Below are positions 1-9,592 of a stretch of DNA of 64,000 nt, in pieces (the stretch's first letter is position 1; each line of letters starts with the position of its first letter). The stretch spans positions 1-64,000 of the forward strand of contig JAEZAS010000453.1 in the NCBI GenBank assembly GCA_023430365.1, written 5' to 3'. The notes under the pieces were generated by a model. The model had not been told where the DNA came from. It was given only the letters and a program-made list of their open reading frames with translations, and searched no databases. The DNA comes from Planctomycetota bacterium. GTDB lineage: Bacteria > Planctomycetota > Planctomycetia > Pirellulales > Pirellulaceae. The position numbers and the translations under genes are program-made.

Positions 1-89
1 GCATTGAACACCGTGGCGAGCATGGAGCGACTTTCCAGTCCCTCGACTGCCAATCGCCGCATCCGCTGCGGAACTTGCAATTTTCTCAT
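1..89 (-). CDS. N-terminus of an exported planctomycete-type protein (cut by window edge)
   Basis: The gene starts at an ATG on the minus strand (89 to 87) and runs off the left edge, so only 29 codons are visible. They read MRKLQVPQRMRRLAVEGLES and then RSMLATVFN. A short basic segment followed by VEGLESRSMLA matches the leader of large planctomycete surface or secreted proteins, and the 1573-residue protein at 12938-17659 has the same kind of start (VETLESRHLMAGD). The rest of the protein and its function cannot be seen. The call rests on the leader motif alone. Confidence 0.6.
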   Translation of the reverse strand, partial: MRKLQVPQRMRRLAVEGLESRSMLATVFN

Positions 90-267
90 GGGGCTAAAAC
101 TCCGAGGTACAAAGCTGTGAGTCACAAAGGTAATTCAGCGGATTCCCGCCAATCGTTATAAATGTCATTCTCCTTCTGGCCGGTGTCAACCAGATGCCCC
201 CGGCAACTTGGCATAAAATGCCCAGCTTATTGGATAGGCGCAGCCCCCGATTGGAGTGGGTGAATGG

Positions 268-1251
268 CTAGTTTGCGGCTGGCAGTTTGGCCACATGAGC
301 CGTTCCCGGATCCGCTTTCAGCGCGGTCCCAGGCTTTGCGGCGGTCCGGCGAACCAGCGCCAGCGCGAGCCATTGGTTCAGACGGGGCGACCAGTTCGCC
401 GACTTCACCTGGCCGACTTCCTTGTCGTCGAGGGTTAGTTTCGCCCCCGCGACCGGACGGTCTGCCGATTCGACCGTCAGGCCAACGAGCAGCCAATTGA
501 CGTGCCCCAAGGCGTCCAGGCGGGCGACGGTTTCCTGCCCGAGGTAGCACCCCTTCTTGAAGCTGATCGCCTGGTCGTTGCGATCAATCTCCTGGGGCAG
601 GTTCTGCTCGGTGATGTCCTGTCCGAACATCGGCCAGCCGGCTTCCAGGCGGCACATGTCAAAAACGTCTGTATCAACAACCTCGCCACCCGCAGCTCGG
701 AGAGCTTCGACAATGGCGCCTGCGGCCGATGCCTCCACCTGAACCAGCCAGGCCGGCGGAATCGTGAATCCAACGCGTCGGACGACGGCCGGCTGACCGG
801 CAATGGACGTCGCCTGATGCGCGAGCATCGCTTCGGGAACAGAGCCGCCTGTGAGCGACTTCAGCAGCTCACCTGCTTGCGGACCGCCGACCAGGACCTC
901 GGTCCAATCGCTGCTGCGATCCTGAAACTCGACTCGCTCGGAGATTACGAACCGATCCAGGTGGACGATCACTCCCGCGGCCTGGCCCGGCGTCGTTTCC
1001 AGCAAGAGCGACTGCTCATCCGCAAAGATCCACCCGTGGCCAACCGTCTTGCCCTGATGGTTGGTGAAGAAGGCCTCGCACCCTTGCCCCGGCTGCAGGC
1101 GCTTGACGTCGTTGGTGCAGAAATTGTGCAGGAACGCCGCCCGGTCCGCTCCGCGGATTTCGATCAGCGACCTTCCTGACAGCTCGACGACACCCGCGCG
1201 CTCGTTCAATGCCCGGTATTGGGAGAGAAGCTTTTCGTCGACGCCAGCCAT
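268..1251 (-). CDS. ygfZ: YgfZ/GcvT-like folate-binding protein
   Basis: This 327-residue protein belongs to the YgfZ/GcvT fold family. In other bacteria these proteins bind tetrahydrofolate and support assembly or repair of Fe-S enzymes and tRNA thiomethylation. The family signature K-G-C-Y-x-G-Q-E is present as KGCYLGQE at residues 233-240, with the cysteine expected to be the functional residue. The N-terminal half has the usual aminomethyltransferase-like pattern (RGADRAAFLHNFCTNDVK at about 33-50). The length is normal for the family. It is transcribed divergently from the WYL regulator, with 158 bases between the two starts, so both promoters should lie there. The family call is firm. 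The cellular role is inferred from homologues. Confidence 0.88.
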   Translation of the reverse strand: MAGVDEKLLSQYRALNERAGVVELSGRSLIEIRGADRAAFLHNFCTNDVKRLQPGQGCEAFFTNHQGKTVGHGWIFADEQSLLLETTPGQAAGVIVHLDRFVISERVEFQDRSSDWTEVLVGGPQAGELLKSLTGGSVPEAMLAHQATSIAGQPAVVRRVGFTIPPAWLVQVEASAAGAIVEALRAAGGEVVDTDVFDMCRLEAGWPMFGQDITEQNLPQEIDRNDQAISFKKGCYLGQETVARLDALGHVNWLLVGLTVESADRPVAGAKLTLDDKEVGQVKSANWSPRLNQWLALALVRRTAAKPGTALKADPGTAHVAKLPAAN

Positions 1252-1409
1252 CGCGGTTGAACCTCACGTTTTCATGCTCGGACGCTCCCAACCTGCAGGC
1301 TGCTAGCCTCGGCTTATCGGCCAGGGAGGGTTGCCGTATCATACACGCCAGTCCGCGAGGCGCGTCTTGTGCCGCCCGTGGTTTGCCTCCGCCTCTCGAC
1401 GATCGCAAC

Positions 1410-2429
1410 ATGGCCCGCAACGAGCAGCTCATCCGGCAGCACAAGATCCTGCAGATCCTCGAACGCTATCGGTTCGGCCGAGGTCTGGAGGAAATCCGCG
1501 ACGACCTGGTCGAGGAACTTGGGCTCGGCTCGCTGCATGTCCGCAGCGTTCGCCGCGATCTGGAGGCGCTGCAAGCGGCTGGCATCGACGTGGCCGTGCA
1601 CGAGTCGCAGCGAGGAAAGGTCTGGAAGCTCGGCCCCAATGCCCGCGGCTCTTACAAAATTCAAGCGTCCGCCACCGAGCTGATCGCGCTTTCGCTCAGC
1701 CGCGACCTGCTCTATCCGCTGGCAGGCACGCCGTTCTGGCAGGGCATCGAATCGTTCTGGAACAAGCTGCGGGAGGAGCTCCCCGAGTCGGTCTGGAAGC
1801 ACTACAAGACCTACCGCCAGATGCTCTTCGTGCGCGGCATGCCGACGAAGTCGTACCAGAAGCAGCACGGCATCATGTCGACGCTGCACCGGGCGATCGA
1901 AGAGCGCAAGGTCGTCGAAATCGAATACGAGCCGGTGGGCAAGGCGGCTCAGCGACGGCAGATTGAGCCCTACGCCGTCGTGTTCTATCAGGCCAGCCTC
2001 TACATCATCGCCGCGGCTCGCGACGTGCCCGAGGGACAAGACCGCGTGCGCCACTGGAAGCTCGATCGCTTCCACAAGGCCGATACGCTCAACGAGTACT
2101 TCAAGCCGCCGGATGATTTCGACCTGGAGACCTACCTCGGCGAAGGGCTCGGCATCTTCGCAGGGAGCGGACGGGCGCAGAATTACCGCATCCGCATCTC
2201 CGCCCGCGGAGCGCGCTGGGTCCAGGAAGACCCCTGGCATGCCGAGCAGCAGATCGAGCCGCAGAAAGACGGCAGCATCATCCTGACGGTCAAAGCGGCG
2301 CACGACCTGGAAATCATCCCACGCGTGCTGTCCCTCGCCGCCGAAGCGGAGGTCCTCTCGCCGGCGTCGTGCCGCAAGACAATGGCCCAGATCGTCAGCC
2401 AGCTTGCCGACCGCTACGCCGACAAGTGA
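1410..2429 (+). CDS. WYL-domain transcriptional regulator
   Basis: This 339-residue protein has an N-terminal winged-helix/DeoR-like HTH (about residues 5-75, with SVRRDLEALQAAGIDV as recognition region) and a WYL domain (about 150-235, core IEPYAVVFYQASLYIIAAAR). The reading frame is open further upstream, to 1209, but the start MARNEQLIRQHKILQ at 1410 matches where the HTH begins; the extra 67 residues overlap the neighbouring divergent gene and look non-coding. WYL proteins sense ligands, often nucleic acid, and frequently control DNA-repair or defence genes. It faces the four-gene DNA-processing block on the other strand, and the two stop codons are only 21 bases apart. Control of that block is possible but not shown. 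Confidence 0.85.
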   Translation: MARNEQLIRQHKILQILERYRFGRGLEEIRDDLVEELGLGSLHVRSVRRDLEALQAAGIDVAVHESQRGKVWKLGPNARGSYKIQASATELIALSLSRDLLYPLAGTPFWQGIESFWNKLREELPESVWKHYKTYRQMLFVRGMPTKSYQKQHGIMSTLHRAIEERKVVEIEYEPVGKAAQRRQIEPYAVVFYQASLYIIAAARDVPEGQDRVRHWKLDRFHKADTLNEYFKPPDDFDLETYLGEGLGIFAGSGRAQNYRIRISARGARWVQEDPWHAEQQIEPQKDGSIILTVKAAHDLEIIPRVLSLAAEAEVLSPASCRKTMAQIVSQLADRYADK

Positions 2430-2450
2430 TCGGCTGCGAAGCTCCGCTGG

Positions 2451-5270
2451 TTACTCGAGCTGCGTTTCGAACAGTTCCGCTCCGGAGGCACGATTCGGGC
2501 GCTTCCCCTTGGACGGCGGGCCCGGGAGTGGAGGAGCTAAGGGAGCCTGAGCGGCTTCCTGATGCCGAGCAGCGATTTCTTCCAGGTCGAAGAAGTTCGC
2601 GCCGGGGAGCCCCCGATAGCGTTCTGGATGGCAGGTCAGCATCACAATCTGGAACCGTTCCGCCGCTTCTTCGAGCACTTGCACGATGCGGGCCAGTCGC
2701 GACGTGTCGGTGAACGTGAACACGTCGTCCAGCACAACCAGTTGCCGCTCTCCTTGCATGGCAATATCCGCCAGGGCAAGGCGAACCGCAAAGTACGCCT
2801 GTTCCCGCTCGCCCCCCGAGAGCTGGTCCAGCGAAACCGCTTCGGGAGACGTGCGCGGCACAATGCCTGACAGATCGAACGTGTCGGTGATCTCCAGCCG
2901 CTCGAAGCGTGATCCCGTGATCCGGGCGAGCGTCTGCATCGCCCGCTGTCGCACGGGGCCGACGAGCGATTCGATCAACTCGCGCTTGCGACGGGCGAGT
3001 GTGTCGTGCAACAGGCGGATTGCCTCGGCCTGCAGTTGCTCGCGCCCGATCATCGCTTCCAAGTCGGCGATTCTTTCCTCCTCGGCGGCCAGAGCAGAGT
3101 AGGGGGCTTCGTTGACGATGGCGTCGAGCTTGCCTTGCTCGAATCGCAGCTTGTCCATCGTCGTCGCCGATTCGTTGCGCGTCGCGTCGAGCTGACGCTG
3201 CAGGACTTTCACCTCGTCGCGCGGGTCGCTGCCGAACTGTTTGAGCTTCTCGTCGAGCCGGGTGAGCTGGGCGTGCGCCGCGCGCCATTGTAAGGCAAAA
3301 TCGTCGAGCAACTCCCGCCGCTGCTCGTCGGTGCGTCCGTCGTCGCGAGCGACGGCGAGGCGTTGCTGCGCCGCTTGCAGTTGCTGCTGGGCGTTTTTGA
3401 GGTTCTCCTCGTGCCGCGCCACTTGCTCCGCGGCAGCCGACACGGCGGCGATGGCCTGCTTCCCCGCGTTCTCGGCGGCGTCGATCCGATCGGTGAAATC
3501 CCGCTCGATGCGATCCGCCTCCGCCCGGAGGGCCGCTGGATTGGGCGGGCTGTGCTCCCAGTCGGGATAGGTGGCGAGCAGCTCTCCTCGCTGCGACGTA
3601 AGCTGGGCGTGTTCGATCCGAAGATCGTCGATCGGTCGACGATTCAGCACCGCGTCGATCCGCGTCCGCACCTGCTCGATTTGCTGATCCAATTCGGCTG
3701 CCAGGAGGCTATTCTGCTGCAATTGCTCCAAGGGCTGGCCGCCGTGAGCCGCCAGCAGTTGTTCCGCCTTCGCGGAAGCCTGGTCCCACGCCTTGCGCAG
3801 CGATTCGACCGAGCCAGCCGGTCCACTTGCTCGAAAAGTCCCGACTCCCGGAATCCGAAAAGCGACCTCCGGCGAGCCGCGAAGCTGCAAGGCTTCGCCC
3901 TCGGCAAGCGGTTCATTGAGAGGCGTATCCGCGCGGAGCGTTTCGAGCGGCCAATTTCCTTCGCTCTGCCAGGTGACGGTAATCAGCGAAGCGTCGAGCT
4001 TCACGCGCGCGTCGTCCCGCTCCTTGAGGGCCCGTTGCAGCATGGCGAGCGCTTTGGCGTCGGGGGCAATCACCGCCGCGCGGCGCTGGGCGAGCGCGTC
4101 GAGTTCCGCCTGAGCCTCCTTGAGTTGCTCCAAACGCTCATCGAGCGACTTGAGCTGCCGGCTGATTTCGGCGAAGCGAGCGGCGTCAGTCGATTGACGG
4201 GCGGCCTGGCGGACCGCGTCGCGCTCCAGGCGGACTTTCTCCGCGGCGGCCTGCGCCCGATCGGCGTCTTCCTTGCGCAGTTGCACTTCGCGCGTCACCG
4301 CGGCGGCCTGCTCCTGGAGCGTCGCGATGGCTGCTTCGCTCTTGCGAGCGTCTTCGGTCGCCGCACGAATCGCTTCCACCCTGCTGTTCAGCTCGTCGAA
4401 GCGGGCCTTCGTGGCATTGGCTTCGTGCGTTTGCCGCTCGCGATCGGTCAGGATGGCTTGGTACTCATCGGCCCGCGCTTGAGCTTTCTGCTGCTGGGCT
4501 TCGAGTTCCACGAGCTTGCGGCGGGCTTGCTCGGTGAGCAATCGAAAACTCTCGATGCTGTGCACCGCGTCATCGAAAGCCGCCAATTTGGCTTTCAAGC
4601 GATCGTGGCGCTCCTTCGCCTGGCTGAGTTGCTCGCTATAGCCAGACAACGGAGGAGCGTCGGCTCCAGTACGCAACTTGCCGGTGGGCGTGAAGTAGCG
4701 AGCGAAGTGCTCGGCGATCTTTTGCTCCGCCGCGGTGGTTTCTTCTCCTGCGACCTGAGCCCCGAGCGACTGCTGGATCGTCTGACGGGCCGCCGAAGAG
4801 AGTTGCCCCAGCGTCAGCTCACCTTGGGGAGCCCACAGCACCTGTGCCAGGCCCCAGTGGCGCCGGTCCGACGCGCCTCGGCCGGGCGACTCTCCCGACA
4901 TAAGCTCGCGGGCGCGTTCGTCGGCTGCCACCCCTTCGGCGAGGCGAACGTACTTGCCTTGCTCCAGGCGATAGAGTTCCGACTTTGGTGACGTGAGGAA
5001 CTGCTTGCGTAGACGGTACGACGTATCGCCGCAGCACAGCTCGATGCTCACGGCGGGGCCGAGATCGCGGCCCCACGGACGGAGCGATTTCATCGCCTCG
5101 CCGGCCACCTTGTGACCGTCGAACACGCCACGCACGAGCGCGAGAAACAGCGTCGATTTGCCGATCCCGTTCGGGCCGTGCACGACGTTCAGCCCATCGC
5201 CAAATGGGCCGACTTCGACCGCATCGGCAAAGCACCGCCAGCCTTCGACTCGGATGCTGCGAACAATCAT
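2451..5270 (-). CDS. YhaN-like SMC/Rad50-type AAA ATPase
   Basis: This 939-residue protein has the split-ABC layout of SMC/Rad50/SbcC ATPases. Walker A is HGPNGIGKST at residues 31-40. A very long charged coiled coil (about 200-780) follows, then the signature LSGGEREQ at 817-824, Walker B VVLDDVF at 845-851 and a TCHPER switch. The Walker B ends in DD rather than DE, as in the YhaN/AAA_27 group. I see no CxxC zinc hook in the coiled coil, which also fits YhaN better than SbcC. The start overlaps the stop of the phosphoesterase by 4 bases (ATGA), so the two are probably translated together as a nuclease-ATPase pair for DNA end processing. The C-terminal 35 residues are Pro-rich and atypical. 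Confidence 0.88.
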   Translation of the reverse strand: MIVRSIRVEGWRCFADAVEVGPFGDGLNVVHGPNGIGKSTLFLALVRGVFDGHKVAGEAMKSLRPWGRDLGPAVSIELCCGDTSYRLRKQFLTSPKSELYRLEQGKYVRLAEGVAADERARELMSGESPGRGASDRRHWGLAQVLWAPQGELTLGQLSSAARQTIQQSLGAQVAGEETTAAEQKIAEHFARYFTPTGKLRTGADAPPLSGYSEQLSQAKERHDRLKAKLAAFDDAVHSIESFRLLTEQARRKLVELEAQQQKAQARADEYQAILTDRERQTHEANATKARFDELNSRVEAIRAATEDARKSEAAIATLQEQAAAVTREVQLRKEDADRAQAAAEKVRLERDAVRQAARQSTDAARFAEISRQLKSLDERLEQLKEAQAELDALAQRRAAVIAPDAKALAMLQRALKERDDARVKLDASLITVTWQSEGNWPLETLRADTPLNEPLAEGEALQLRGSPEVAFRIPGVGTFRASGPAGSVESLRKAWDQASAKAEQLLAAHGGQPLEQLQQNSLLAAELDQQIEQVRTRIDAVLNRRPIDDLRIEHAQLTSQRGELLATYPDWEHSPPNPAALRAEADRIERDFTDRIDAAENAGKQAIAAVSAAAEQVARHEENLKNAQQQLQAAQQRLAVARDDGRTDEQRRELLDDFALQWRAAHAQLTRLDEKLKQFGSDPRDEVKVLQRQLDATRNESATTMDKLRFEQGKLDAIVNEAPYSALAAEEERIADLEAMIGREQLQAEAIRLLHDTLARRKRELIESLVGPVRQRAMQTLARITGSRFERLEITDTFDLSGIVPRTSPEAVSLDQLSGGEREQAYFAVRLALADIAMQGERQLVVLDDVFTFTDTSRLARIVQVLEEAAERFQIVMLTCHPERYRGLPGANFFDLEEIAARHQEAAQAPLAPPLPGPPSKGKRPNRASGAELFETQLE

Positions 5271-6391
5271 GATTGGGCCTCGCCGAGTACGCGATGAAGT
5301 TCCAGTAACGCCCGTCGGGCCACTTGAGGCGATGCGGTAGAGCCATTGCCGCCGCCCGCCGACAGCTTGCGTAGCTCCTCCGCGACGTCTCGCAGCAGGC
5401 CGACTGGCAAGTCTTCGAGCCAGTCTTCGGCCGGAGGGGGCAGCAGCGACGCATCGTCGATCCGGCCGTAGAAAAACCGCGCTTCGAGCAATTCACGCAG
5501 CCGCTGCAGCTCCGGCTGGGCCTGCGGATGGATGATGCCGCGCAAGCGGATGTCGAGGAGCATCTGCCGCATGTTGTCGGGAGTGTCGAGGGCTTCGACA
5601 TGTTGCCGCAAGCGTTCCAGGTCTCCCGCTTCGGCCAGGTCGGCTTCCAGCACCCGCCAATTCAACCCGCCCGTGCGGATGGGGGTGATCTTGGGAGGTG
5701 CTCCACGGCGTTCGATCTCCACGAGCAGCACGTTGCCGCTATCGCGCTCGCCGAACTTGGTCGTCTCGTGCGTTCCGCTATAGACGAGCCGCGCCACGCC
5801 GTCACTGGCTGGGAACGAAGCGTACGAATGCCAATGCCCGATCGCCAGGTAGTCGAGTCTTGCCCGCTCGGCCGCATCGCGAGCGATTGGATAATCGAGT
5901 TCCTCGGTTTGCAGTCCTTGCACGGTTCCGTGCCCCATGCCAATTGCGATGCGCTCCTCGCTGGTGGCGTCGATCCACCGCGTGGGATCTCGCTGCGAGT
6001 ACTTCTCGTGGATCGGACAGGGATAGAGCACGCCGCCGGGAATCTCTAGCGGAGCGGCGGTGCGGAGGATATGCAGGTTGCTGTGCGAGCCCCAGGCAGG
6101 ATGTTCCCACACGCTTCCTGGCGAAAGCGGATCGTGATTGCCCGAGAGCAAGTAGATCGGGCCCGGAAAGTCCGCCAGGATATCGGCCACTCGCTGGACG
6201 AGCACGCGGTCGACGGCGTTGTTCTCAAACGTGTCGCCCGCCACCAGCAGGAAGTCGGCTGACTGCTCGCGGGCCACCTCGACTACCCGGCGGGCCGTCT
6301 TGAGCCGCTGCTCGCGCACCTGCTGGCCGACGGAGCCCACGTGGGCCGCCTTCATGCCGATCTGCCAGTCGGCGGTGTGAATGAAACGCAT
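5267..6391 (-). CDS. SbcD/YhaO-like metallophosphoesterase (DNA exonuclease)
   Basis: This 374-residue calcineurin-type phosphoesterase is the expected partner of the SMC-like ATPase directly downstream. Visible metal motifs are D8 in TADWQIG, GDTFENN (52-58), GNHDP (84-88), GHGT (153-156) and GHWH (185-188). The first motif normally reads D-x-H; here it is D8-W9-Q10, so one metal ligand is replaced by Gln. The remaining ligands are intact. I recall DWQ-type first motifs in some bacterial phosphoesterases, so this may be a family variant rather than loss of activity. The gene overlaps the ATPase by 4 bases and starts 18 bases after the AddA-like gene, which suggests one operon. Confidence 0.87.
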   Translation of the reverse strand: MRFIHTADWQIGMKAAHVGSVGQQVREQRLKTARRVVEVAREQSADFLLVAGDTFENNAVDRVLVQRVADILADFPGPIYLLSGNHDPLSPGSVWEHPAWGSHSNLHILRTAAPLEIPGGVLYPCPIHEKYSQRDPTRWIDATSEERIAIGMGHGTVQGLQTEELDYPIARDAAERARLDYLAIGHWHSYASFPASDGVARLVYSGTHETTKFGERDSGNVLLVEIERRGAPPKITPIRTGGLNWRVLEADLAEAGDLERLRQHVEALDTPDNMRQMLLDIRLRGIIHPQAQPELQRLRELLEARFFYGRIDDASLLPPPAEDWLEDLPVGLLRDVAEELRKLSAGGGNGSTASPQVARRALLELHRVLGEAQS

Positions 6392-6409
6392 GCTGCCTCC
6401 GGTTGCTTG

Positions 6410-9400
6410 TTATTCGAGCGTCCGCACTTCGCCCGGCGCCAGGAACACCAGCCGAGTGGCGATTCTGGTCGGATCGAGTGAGTAGAGCTGCGCCACCGCC
6501 CGGCGATAAGCGCCCAATTGCGGCCGATAGAACTCGACCCGCTCGTCGATCATCCGCGGATTGTCGCGCGACAATTGATCGGTCTTGAAATCGATGATGT
6601 CCGCCCCGACCAGCTCGCCGCCGACTCGCAGGAGCACCAACCGATCGATGGTGCCGACGAGCAACTGATCGCCGTCGCGCACCGCGAACGACCGTTCGTT
6701 GTGGACATCGAAGTCGATCGTTTTCCCCTGGCAGAGCTTCGCCACCCGCTTGTCGGCAAAGCCGGTCGGCGTGCGGTAATAGTCGCGGCTCAGCGCGGCA
6801 CGCACGGCTGGTTGTTCCAGCGAAGTGCGCCAGGCGCTCGAAAGACTTTTCAGCTCGGCCGAGACGTCGCCGATTTCGCCCGCCAGCTTGCGAGCGGCTT
6901 CGGCGAGCGCGGCGTCGCCCGGCAGGCGGTCGTCGATCCAGTGAACGAGCTGCATCCAGGCGTGGATGAGGGTTCCCTGATGGCGGGCGTGGCTGGCTTG
7001 GGGGCGGAAGACGTCGCCCAAGGGCAACCGCTGACCACCCTCGAAATGCGACGGGCTGGCCCGCTCCAGTCCGCGGCGACGTCCCGTGGCGCCGGCGAAC
7101 TGAATTTGCAGCGGCGCTGGCGTCGGCAGTTCCTTTGCGGGACCTTTTTCCTCGGTCACAGTGCTCGCAGCCGTGGGCAGTTTTTCGTACCAGCGATGAT
7201 CGCCGCAGTGATAGCCGATTTCGAGCGGTTCGAGAGCCTTGCCGTCGCAGAGAGCGGCCCGCAACAGCCCGGCGAACGTCTTGGGTAGCTTCCCCGCCTT
7301 CTCCTGCGGCAGCACGATCATGTGCAGGGCGTGGATCGCTCGCGTCAGGGCAACGTAGAGCACGCAGAGCGACTCGTCGACGTCTTGCCGCGTGGTGTCG
7401 TCGAACAACTGCTGGATGCGCTTGGGAAGCATCTGCCGCGATTGCTGGTTCGCGTAGCGGCAGACGACATCGATCGGCTGGGTGGGTCCCGGGCGACCGG
7501 CGACAAACCACTCGTTTTGCCCGAGTAACCGCTGCTCCAGTTCGGGCAGAAAGACGACGTCGAACTGCAAGCCCTTCGATTGGTGGATCGTCATCACCCG
7601 CACGTCGTCGCGCGTCGGGTCAGCCATCCGCTGGGCTTCGATCAGTTCGATGAAGTGGTCGCAGCGGAGCGAGCTTTCGGCCTGGTACTGGTAGGCGAGT
7701 TCGACGAGTTGCTGCAGGCGATTCAAGTCGCGCGTGCTGCAGTACGGCGCCATGGCCCGCGACCAATCGTAGATGGCTGGGCCGTAGCCTTCGTCGAGCA
7801 GACGGCGGCGGATGCGGCGCGAAAGCTCCGCGGCGGAAGCGTCATTTTTCCACGACTCCTCGCACTCAAGCTGCCGCGCGAGGGGCGAATGAGCGAGGTG
7901 GAATCGGGCGATCGTGTCGCCAGGGTGATCGGCGATGCGCAGGAGCGAGATAATGACCTCGATCGGCGCCGAGTCGGTTAGCGGATTGCCCCCCTCTTCG
8001 CTGGCTGGCACACCGAGGTCGCGAAGCAGATAAATCAGCCGGGCGACGGCCTCGTTCGTGCGCACGAGCACGCCGACGCTTCGGCCCGGCGCCTTTTTCA
8101 CGATTTCGGCAATGCGCTCGGCGGCGAAGCGATAGAGCACGTCCTTGGGCTCCTCGTCCGCCTCGGCAAGAGGAGCAGCCTGCAGGGAAACGTAGCCGGG
8201 CAACTCGCCGCGAGCCGTGGTGTGTTCGGGGAATCGATTCTGCCACTCCCGCACAGCCGGTTCCATGCGGTCGAGGTTGTCGTGATCGGTCATTCGCTGG
8301 AAGACGCGATTGACCGCTTCGATTACCGGCGGCGAAGAGCGGAAGCTCTGCGTCAGGGCGTCGTGGGCGAGTCCCTTGAGCTCGGCGCCGAGGGCATCGA
8401 ACAATTCGGCCAGGCCGCCACGCCAGCCGTAAATGGCTTGCTTGGCGTCTCCCACGCAGAAGAACGATCCGTCGCCGCAGGTAACTCGCTGGGCCAGCGG
8501 CCGGATGACTTGCCACTGGAGCAGCGAGGTGTCTTGAAATTCGTCGAGCAGGACGTGCGAGATGCCGGAGTCGAGTCGATAGGCGAGTTGTTCGCTCGCG
8601 TGGCCCATCGCCTGAGAGAGGCGATGCGTGATGTCGTCGAACCGCATCGCCCGGCGGGCGTGTTTCAGCCGCTCGTATTCCTCCGAGAACTTCGTGAGCA
8701 GATCAAAAGTTCCCTGCGTTTGCAGGGCAATCTGCGAGACCAGGTGCGACGCAGCCTGCTTGAGCAGCTTGTCATAGAGCGCCACGACTTCGTCGGGAAT
8801 CGGCTTGCGCTGATAAACGTTTTCGCCGCTCAGCACCTTGGGGCCGAGCCCCGTTTTGATGAACGCTTCCCAGTCCCCCGCGAGCACCGCTTCGCAGTCC
8901 TTGTTGCGAGCATTGCCCATTTGGCTGGGCAGCTCGATCCGGAGCAGCTCGTCGATCGTTGCTTCGAGCTCTCCCTGCGGCAGGCCCTTTGTCCACGGGA
9001 CCTGCTGCCAGGCGTCGGGATGGGTTTCGCGGTAAAGGTTGTAGAGCTGCGTGACCGTCGAGGCCACCAGTTCACTGATGCTCCGCTTGGCTTCTCCCTT
9101 GGTGAGCAGGTTCATCAGCGCGAGCAAGTCGGCGGTTTTTTCGCGGGCGAGCACCGCCTCGATGGCTTCTTCGCGAATTTGGGCGTCGATTCGCTCGTCG
9201 CAGATGTCCCAGCCGGGAGGCAGGCCCATTTCGAGAGCAAAACTGCTGGCAACGCGCGAGAAGAAGCTATCGAGCGTGCCGACGCGAAGCGTGTTCATGC
9301 TGCGCACCGTGCGTACGAGCAACTGCAGGCATTCGTCGGGCTCGAGCGGTTTGGCGGCGCCGATCGCGCGGCTGAGATCGGCACGCGATTTGTCGTCGGT

Positions 9401-9592
9401 AGCGGCTTGAGCCAGGCGGAGCAGAACACGGTCAAAGATTTCGCCGGCCGCCTTGCGCGTGAAGGTGGTAGCGAGAATCTGCTGCGGAGCCACGCCCGTG
9501 TAGAGCAAGCCGATGAAGCGGTTGGTCAGCTGATAGGTCTTGCCGGTGCCAGCCGAGGCCCGGATGACCGTGTGAGGGAAGACGCACGTCAT
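6410..9592 (-). CDS. addA: AddA-like UvrD-family helicase-nuclease
   Basis: This 1060-residue superfamily 1A helicase carries Walker A ASAGTGKT (residues 12-19), a TTFTRKAAGEI motif, LDEFQDTS as Walker B/motif II, GDAKQAIYGWRGG as motif III and a VRVMTIHQSKGLQFD motif. The C-terminal domain has a PD-(D/E)XK nuclease core, with VGTIDRL around 979-985 and IIDFKTD around 999-1005. This is the AddA layout: 3'-5' helicase plus RecB-type nuclease for double-strand-break resection. The frame is open upstream to 9865, but the start at 9592 (MTCVFPHTVIRASAGTGKT) puts Walker A where it belongs and gives a 4-base ATGA overlap with the AddB-like gene. The protein is somewhat shorter than Bacillus AddA. 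Confidence 0.88.
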   Translation of the reverse strand: MTCVFPHTVIRASAGTGKTYQLTNRFIGLLYTGVAPQQILATTFTRKAAGEIFDRVLLRLAQAATDDKSRADLSRAIGAAKPLEPDECLQLLVRTVRSMNTLRVGTLDSFFSRVASSFALEMGLPPGWDICDERIDAQIREEAIEAVLAREKTADLLALMNLLTKGEAKRSISELVASTVTQLYNLYRETHPDAWQQVPWTKGLPQGELEATIDELLRIELPSQMGNARNKDCEAVLAGDWEAFIKTGLGPKVLSGENVYQRKPIPDEVVALYDKLLKQAASHLVSQIALQTQGTFDLLTKFSEEYERLKHARRAMRFDDITHRLSQAMGHASEQLAYRLDSGISHVLLDEFQDTSLLQWQVIRPLAQRVTCGDGSFFCVGDAKQAIYGWRGGLAELFDALGAELKGLAHDALTQSFRSSPPVIEAVNRVFQRMTDHDNLDRMEPAVREWQNRFPEHTTARGELPGYVSLQAAPLAEADEEPKDVLYRFAAERIAEIVKKAPGRSVGVLVRTNEAVARLIYLLRDLGVPASEEGGNPLTDSAPIEVIISLLRIADHPGDTIARFHLAHSPLARQLECEESWKNDASAAELSRRIRRRLLDEGYGPAIYDWSRAMAPYCSTRDLNRLQQLVELAYQYQAESSLRCDHFIELIEAQRMADPTRDDVRVMTIHQSKGLQFDVVFLPELEQRLLGQNEWFVAGRPGPTQPIDVVCRYANQQSRQMLPKRIQQLFDDTTRQDVDESLCVLYVALTRAIHALHMIVLPQEKAGKLPKTFAGLLRAALCDGKALEPLEIGYHCGDHRWYEKLPTAASTVTEEKGPAKELPTPAPLQIQFAGATGRRRGLERASPSHFEGGQRLPLGDVFRPQASHARHQGTLIHAWMQLVHWIDDRLPGDAALAEAARKLAGEIGDVSAELKSLSSAWRTSLEQPAVRAALSRDYYRTPTGFADKRVAKLCQGKTIDFDVHNERSFAVRDGDQLLVGTIDRLVLLRVGGELVGADIIDFKTDQLSRDNPRMIDERVEFYRPQLGAYRRAVAQLYSLDPTRIATRLVFLAPGEVRTLE

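Noticed and set aside
3363..4991. Long open frame (542 codons) on the plus strand across the SMC-like gene
   Set aside because: It is antisense to a well-supported ATPase with intact motifs, and the product is Arg/Leu-rich without domains. High G+C makes long shadow frames common.
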